In this document: piece after piece, positions 59,166 through 60,536 of the stretch | Numbering within the stretch: position 1 is the first letter of the stretch | How the letters are laid out: every line of letters starts with the position of its first letter | Assembly: GCA_023440865.1 (NCBI GenBank) | Contig: JAEXRM010000048.1 | Location: forward strand, 1-60,536 | Length of the DNA: 60,536 bases | Reading direction: 5' to 3' | Source: Bacillota bacterium | GTDB taxonomy: Bacteria; Bacillota; Clostridia; DSM-8532 | Translations under genes and position numbers: made by a program | Notes under the pieces: generated by a model | Database searches by the model: none | What the model was told of the DNA's origin: nothing | What the model saw: the letters and a program-made list of their open reading frames with translations, nothing else

Positions 59166-60536
59166 ATGAAAAAAGAAAAACCCAAAAACCTGGCCATGAT
59201 CCTTGTCCTGTACCTGCTGGGGCTGTTCATGGGCGCCCTCGACACGGGCATCGTGTCCCCGGCCCGCGGCGTCATCCAGAACCAGCTGGGCGTCAATGAA
59301 ACCACCGGCATCTGGATGATCACGATCTACACGCTCGCCTATGCGGCGTCAATCCCCATTTCCGGCAAGCTGGCGGACCGGCTGGGCCGCAAGGTGATGT
59401 ACATCGCCAGCATCTTCCTGTTCGGCCTTGGCTCGTTCCTGTGCTCGCAGTCCGCCTCGTTCGGCGGGTTTTCCATGCTGCTGGTCGGACGTGTCGTCCA
59501 GGCGGTCGGCGGCGGCGGCATCATGCCGATCGTGACGGCGGAAATCGGCACCTCCTTCCCTCCGGAGAAGCGGGGCATGGCCCTCGGCATGGTCGGCGGC
59601 GTCTACGGCATCGCCAACATCCTGGGCTCGACGGCCGGCAGCTTCATCCTCGGTCTGGCCGGCAACGAAGGCTGGCACTGGCTCTTCCTCATCAACGTCC
59701 CGATCAGCATCTTCATCGTGATCGGCGCCATCTTCACGCTTGAAAACCACCGCAGTGCGGAAAAACCGGCCAGGATGGACCTCGCCGGTTCCGTCCTGAT
59801 GACCGGCATGGTGCTTTCCCTGATGTACGGCCTGACCAACATCTCCTTCTTTGATTTCGCCAGCTCCATCACCGAAACGGATGTGTATCCGTTCCTGATC
59901 GCCTTCGTGGTGCTGTTGCCCATCTTCCTTGCGGTGGAGCGGCGCGCGCAGGACCCCATCGTTCCGCTGCGCTACTTCCGCGACCGCAACCTCGTCATCG
60001 CCTTCATCGTGTCGATCCTGGTCGGCACCGCGCTCATGGGCATGGTGTTCGTGCCGCAGTTCGCGGAAAATGCCCTCAGGATGCCGACGGGTTCCGGCGG
60101 CTACTTCGTGACGGCCCTGGGCCTTTTTGCCGGCATCGGGGCACCGCTCAGCGGCGGGCTCATCGACCGCATCGGCGCCAAGAAGGTGCTCATCGGCGGG
60201 TTCGGCTTCACACTCGCCAGCGGCCTTTTCCTGGTGCTGTACGCGACGCGGGTGCCGTCGCTCGCCAACGTGCTCGTCAGCCTGTTCCTGATGGGTCTTG
60301 GCATGGGCTTCACCATGGGCACGCCGCTGAACTACATGGTGCTCTCCGCCGTTCCCGCCAAGGAATCCAATTCCGCCCTCTCGACACTGTCGCTGCTGCG
60401 TTCCGTCGGCACCGCGATCTCGCCGGCCCTCATGATCGGTTTTCTTGCCAACGCCGGAGCCGGCCTGCAGACCACGCTGATGGATTCGCTGCCGCCCGTG
60501 CCGACGAAGCTCGAGATCCGGCAGGTGGAGGAGCTC
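59166..60536 (+). CDS. MFS multidrug exporter (DHA2/EmrB-QacA type), 3' end outside the window
   Basis: 457 codons of a carrier are present and still open at the window edge. Motif A is clear (GKLADRLGRKVMYI), as are motif D (LYLLGLFMGALDTGIVSPA, with the Asp in the first helix typical of 14-helix drug/proton antiporters) and a motif-C-like GGVYGIANILGSTAGSFILG, of the form GxxxGPxxGG with changes. AAGGAA precedes the ATG. It is controlled by the neighbouring TetR protein, judging from the shared operator. Substrate unknown. Confidence 0.88.
   Translation, partial: MKKEKPKNLAMILVLYLLGLFMGALDTGIVSPARGVIQNQLGVNETTGIWMITIYTLAYAASIPISGKLADRLGRKVMYIASIFLFGLGSFLCSQSASFGGFSMLLVGRVVQAVGGGGIMPIVTAEIGTSFPPEKRGMALGMVGGVYGIANILGSTAGSFILGLAGNEGWHWLFLINVPISIFIVIGAIFTLENHRSAEKPARMDLAGSVLMTGMVLSLMYGLTNISFFDFASSITETDVYPFLIAFVVLLPIFLAVERRAQDPIVPLRYFRDRNLVIAFIVSILVGTALMGMVFVPQFAENALRMPTGSGGYFVTALGLFAGIGAPLSGGLIDRIGAKKVLIGGFGFTLASGLFLVLYATRVPSLANVLVSLFLMGLGMGFTMGTPLNYMVLSAVPAKESNSALSTLSLLRSVGTAISPALMIGFLANAGAGLQTTLMDSLPPVPTKLEIRQVEEL

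Overview
The window looks like chromosome from a GC-rich, probably anaerobic and host-associated Gram-positive bacterium, most likely a member of the Bacillota. This is an inference. The support is: strong AGGAGG-type ribosome sites; sigma-70 promoters; a nine-gene V/A-type ATPase operon whose membrane ring has the full Na+ ligand set; a YtrA-type GntR/ABC cassette; an S-layer-homology/CAP secreted protein; a VanX-type dipeptidase; and fucosidases and a sialidase-like protein of the kind used on mucin or milk glycans. I see no insertion sequence, phage, CRISPR array, rRNA or tRNA.

Layout. 1-5728: end of an unknown membrane or secreted protein, a GH29 fucosidase, an MFS transporter and a zinc-ribbon/membrane/cysteine-peptidase-like surface protein. 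5729-11946: a hairpin-rich gap, two diguanylate cyclases, a DUF362 ferredoxin behind a MerR-type promoter, and an SMC/RecF-like ATPase. 11973-16981: PlsC, a PHP phosphatase, RidA, an ABC-F ATPase and a D-2-hydroxyacid dehydrogenase. 17075-21575: a sialidase-like/free-methionine-sulfoxide-reductase fusion, a chemoreceptor and a VanX-like dipeptidase. 21765-27489: a molybdenum hydroxylase operon (MocA-like maturase, Mo, 2Fe-2S and FAD subunits, a membrane protein, a THEP1-like NTPase). 27617-31229: a minus-strand operon of SDR, M42 peptidase and a metallo-beta-lactamase/EEP fusion. 31429-35120: aminopeptidase P and the CAP-SLH protein. 35228-37892: GntR/ABC operon and a frameshifted thpR. 38258-44209: an Amt-PII fusion, UvsE, a lipase-like protein and an SLC13/ArsB-type transporter. 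44745-53487: the V-ATPase operon. 53644-60536: an LmbE-type deacetylase, a cation/proton antiporter coupled to a GH95 fucosidase, and a TetR/MFS efflux pair cut by the window end.

How the genes work together. Two fucosidases and a sialidase-like protein, none with an evident signal peptide, suggest that imported glycan fragments are trimmed inside the cell. The Na+-type V-ATPase and the neighbouring cation transporters suggest a sodium-based membrane economy. Two GGDEF enzymes with inhibitory sites and a short chemoreceptor are the visible signalling genes. Several regulatory sites are explicit: a GntR palindrome over a promoter, matched TetR boxes before two genes, and a 13-bp dyad shared by the chemoreceptor and V-ATPase promoters.

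The most unusual feature is a set of unrelated tandem repeats, each with its own unit length (11, 12, 16, 24 and 36 bp). Most lie exactly at gene starts, gene ends or in leaders.
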